Shown in pieces: positions 60,690 through 64,000 of a stretch of 64,000 nucleotides of DNA. The stretch spans positions 20,481,673 through 20,545,672 of the forward strand of contig OX031070.1 of NCBI GenBank assembly GCA_943736015.1, given 5' to 3'. The position numbers and the translations under genes were made by a program. The notes under the pieces are model-generated. The model was not told the origin of the DNA, did no database searches, and saw nothing but the letters and a program-made list of their open reading frames with translations. Positions within the stretch are counted from its first letter, which is position 1, and each line of letters begins with the position of its first letter. Source of the DNA: Tridacna crocea (taxonomy: Eukaryota; Mollusca; Bivalvia; Cardiida; Cardiidae).

Positions 60690-63600
60690 ATCCTTTGACA
60701 TGCAGAAATTTGACCAATAACGATAAGATCCGACCCAGGTTAGCTTGGGCGACCTACGCTGGCTAACCTGGGTCGATAGTTTTTGCAGATGTATTTCAAA
60801 TGGGTGTAAAATAGTACTGTCTGGTAACCTTAAGGCTGCAGAGCCTGACCTGGTTCGATACTATCTGTAATTTAACTCTTTACCACACAATCCCAAGTTT
60901 TAACGACCCTGGGGAAGAAGTCCTTTGAACAAATTGTAGGAAAAGGAGAAAATGCTGGTAACCAGCATTTTCTCCTTTTCCCACAATGTATCCACCATAT
61001 CACATACAGAAATCGTCTGTTTTGCTACATTCAATATTTTGCCTGCAAATGCTTTGAATTTGGTCTAGGCCTGAATTTTGTCGTTTGGTAAAGAGTTAAA
61101 TGGTGTAAAATAGTACTTTTGGGCTGCATAGCCAGACCTGAGTCGATACTATTTACAGATGTATTTTTGATAGTGTAAAATAATATTATCTGGTAACCCT
61201 TTAGGCTGCACAGGCTGACCACGGTCAATCCTATTTGCAGATTTAATTTCAATGGTGTAAAATAATATTTTCTGGTAAGCCTTTAGGCTGCATAGGCTGA
61301 CCTCGGTCGAAACTATTTGCAGAATTAATTTCAATAGTGTAAAATAATATTGTCTACCAGTAACCTTTTAGGCTGCATAGGCTGACCTCGGTCGATAGTT
61401 TTTGAAGATTTAATTTTGATGGTGTAAAATAATAATATTCTTTGGCAACCTTTAGGATGCTAAGACTGGCCTGGGTCGATACTTTTTTGTTATTAAAATG
61501 GTGTAAAATAGTACTGTCTGGTAACCTTTAGGCTTCTTAAGGCTGACCTCGGTCGATACTTTTTGAAGATGTATTTTAAATGGTGCAAAATAATATTGTC
61601 TGGTAACCTTTAAGGCTGCTAAGGCTGACCTTACTATTTGCAGATGTTAATTAAATGGTGTAAAATAATACTGTCTGGTAACCTTTAGGGTGCTAGGGCT
61701 GAAATGGGTCGATACTTTTTACAGATGTATTTTATATGGTGTAAAATAGTATTGCCTGTTAACCTTTAGGGTGCTTAGCCTGACCTGGGTCGATACTTTT
61801 TGCAGACGTATTTTAATGGTAAAATAGTGGTATTTTAAAATAGTATTGTCTAGTAACCTTTAGGGTGCTAGGGCTGACCTGGGTCGATACTTTTTGCAGA
61901 CGTATTTTATATGGTGTAAAATGGTATTTTCTGGTAACCTTTGGGGTGCTAGGGCTGAAAGGGGTCGATACTTTTTGCAGACGTATTTTATATGGTGTAA
62001 AATGGTATTTTCTGGTAACCTTTAGGGTGCTAGGGCTGAAAGGGGTCGATACTTTTTGCAGACGTATTTTATATGGTGTAAAATAATACTGTCTGGTAAC
62101 CTTTAGGGTGCTAGGGCTGAAAGGGGTCGATACTCTCTGCAGACGTATTTTATATGGTGTAAAATAATACTGTCTGGTAACCTTTAGGGTGCTAGGGCTG
62201 AAAGGGGTCGATACTCTCTGCAGACGTATTTTATATGGTGTAAAATAATACTGTCTGGTAACCTTTAGGGTGCTAGGGCTGAAAGGGGTCGATGCTTTCT
62301 GCAGACGTATTTTATATGGTGTAAAATAATACTGTCTGGTAACCTTTAGGGTGCTAGGGCTGAAAGGGGTCGATACTTTTTGCAGACGTATTTTATATGG
62401 TGTAAAATGGTATTGTCTGGTAACCTTTAGGGTGCTAGGGCTGAAAGGGGTCGATACTTTTTGCAGACGTATTTTATATGGTGTAAAATAATACTGTCTG
62501 GTAACCTTTAGGGTGCTAGTGCTGAAATGGGTCGATACTTTTTGCAGATGTATTTTATATGGTGTAAAATAATACTGTCTGGTAACCTTTAGGGTGCTAG
62601 GGCTGAAAGGGGTCGATACTTTTTGCAGATGTATTTTATATGGTGTAAAATGGTATTTTCTGGTAACCTTTAGGGTGCTAGGGCTGAAAGGGTCGATACT
62701 TTTTGCAGATGTATTTTATATGGTGTAAAATGGTATTTTCTGGTAACCTTAAGGGTGCTTAGCCAGACTTGGGTCGATACTTTTTGCAGACGTATTTTAA
62801 TGGTGTAAGTGGTATTGTCTGGTAACCTTTAGGGTGCTAGTGCTGCAATGGGTCGATACTTTTTGCAGATGTATTTTATATGGTGTAAAATAGTATTGTC
62901 TGGTAACCTTTAGGGTGCTAGGGCTGAAATGGGTCGATACTTTTTAAAGATGTATTTTATATGGTGTAAAATAATACTGTCTGGTAACCTTTAGGGTGCT
63001 AGGGCTGAAAGGGGTCGATACTTTTTACAGATGTATTTTATATGGTGTAAAATGGTATTTTCTGGTAACCTTAAGGGTGCTAGAGCTAAAATGGGTCGAT
63101 ACTTTTTGCAGATGTATTTTATATGGTGTAAAATGGTATTTTCTGGTAACCTTTAGGGTGCTAGGGCTGAATGGGTCGATACTTTTTGCAGATGTATTTT
63201 ATATGGTGTAAAATAATACTGTCTGGTAACCTTCAGGGTGTTAGGGCTGAAATGGGTCGATCCTTTTTGCAGACGTATTTTAATGGTGTAAGTGGTATTG
63301 TCTGGTAACCTTTAGGGTGCTAGGGCTGAAATGGGTCGATACTTTTTGCAGATGTATTTTATATGGTGTAAAATGGTATTTTCTGGTTACCTTAAGGGTG
63401 CTAGGGCTGAAAGGGGTCGATACTTTTTGCAGATGTATTTTATATAGTGTAAAATAATACTGTCTGGTTACTTTTAGGGTGCTAGGGCTGAAAGGGGTCG
63501 ATACTTTTTGCAGATGTATTTTATATGGTGTAAAATGGTATTGTCTGGTAACCTTTAGGGTGCTAGTGCTGAAATGGGTCGATACTTTTTGCAGATGTAT

Positions 63601-64000
63601 TTTATATGGTGTAAAATAATACTGTCTGGTAACCTTTAGGGTGCTAGGGCTGAAAGGGGTCGATACTTTTTGCAGACGTATTTTAATGGTGTAAGTGGTA
63701 TTGTCTGGTAACCTTTAGGGTGTTAGGGCTGAAAGGGGTCGATACTTTTTGCAGATGTATTTTATAAGGTGTAAAATGGTATTGTCTGGTAACCTTTAGG
63801 GTGCTAGGGCTGAAATTGGTCGACTTTTTGCAGATGTATTTTATATGGTGTAAAATGGTATTGTCTGGTAACCTTTAGGGTGCTAGGGCTGAAAGGGGTC
63901 GATACTTTTTGCAGATGTATTTCATATGGTGTAAAATAATACTGTCTGGTAACCTTTAGGGTGCTAGGGCTGACATGGGTCGATACTTTTTGCAGATGTA
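60690..64000. repeat. 81-bp satellite array, continues beyond the window
   Basis: Units of the form CTGGTAACCTTTAGGGTGCT, AGGGCTGAAAGGGGTCGATA, CTTTTTGCAG, ACGTATTTTATATGGTGTAA and AATAATACTGT repeat every 81 bases (for example starts at 62093, 62174, 62255), with roughly 36-39 units visible. From 60750 to about 61800 units are diverged and of uneven length; after about 61860 they are near identical. The left edge carries a palindrome (60727-60775) whose right half, GGCTAACCTGGGTCGATAG, is the start of the satellite unit. Confidence 0.92.
60872..61099. repeat. P1 element inside the satellite
   Basis: TTAACTCTTTACCACAC to GTTTGGTAAAGAGTTAA, interrupting a satellite unit after CTATCTGTAA. It therefore inserted after the array had begun to form. 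Confidence 0.87.

Noticed and set aside
61865..62086. Open frame with a 27-residue repeated protein (also at 62996-63211)
   Set aside because: The 81-bp satellite unit is a multiple of three and happens to lack stops in one frame. The same frame is broken elsewhere in the array, and there are no start, splice or codon signals.
60690..64000. Regular repeats that could suggest a CRISPR array
   Set aside because: The 81-bp units are contiguous and near identical throughout with no unique spacers, and the DNA is clearly animal nuclear.

Overview
The window is animal nuclear DNA: AT-rich, with short spliced exons, long repeat-filled introns, tRNA-derived SINEs and very many short palindromic transposons. 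The repeat types (GTTAAAGTGGCGTTAAACCC-tailed SINEs, AAAGGGCAATAACTC tandem elements, AGCTCACC...GTGAGCT elements, GATCAGACTGCACAGAACGTGCAGTCTGATC palindromes as a general class) are those I associate with heterodont bivalve molluscs. Bivalve is a confident inference; a venerid-like clam is only a guess.

Three protein genes can be reconstructed exon by exon, all on the minus strand. (1) DPH1, the 4Fe-4S enzyme of the first step of diphthamide synthesis on eEF2: 12 exons, 21417 down to 7450, 453 codons plus stop. Every exon junction keeps frame and the three cluster cysteines are present. (2) A secreted C16orf89/UPF0764 (DUF4735) family protein: six exons, 43997 down to 30099, 340 aa, with a decayed or alternative second copy of exon 4. 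(3) The C-terminal two exons of TMEM97 (sigma-2 receptor, EXPERA family), 53168 down to 50431; its first exon was not found here. At the left edge a plus-strand terminal exon (420-514) and 3' UTR belong to a gene I cannot name. A complete tRNA-Lys(UUU) gene with an apparent 12-nt intron lies at 29771-29855. The genes are unrelated housekeeping or secreted functions and show no operon-like cooperation.

Layout: 1-1.2 kb end of the plus-strand gene; 1.3-7.4 kb repeats, including a tandem array and a large inverted duplication; 7.4-21.4 kb DPH1; 21.9-30 kb intergenic, with MITEs, two possible TIR elements and the tRNA; 30.1-44 kb C16orf89-like gene; 44-50.4 kb intergenic repeats; 50.4-53.2 kb TMEM97 end; 53-60.7 kb intergenic repeats; 60.7-64 kb an 81-bp satellite that runs out of the window.

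The dominant feature is family P1, a roughly 225-bp palindromic element bounded by TTAA, with about 50 full, partial or decayed copies here. At least five other palindromic families (called P2-P6 here) accompany it. Several copies abut each other, nest, or end within a few bases of DPH1 and C16orf89-like splice sites. No CRISPR array, bacterial-type operon, viral gene or intact transposase ORF was seen.
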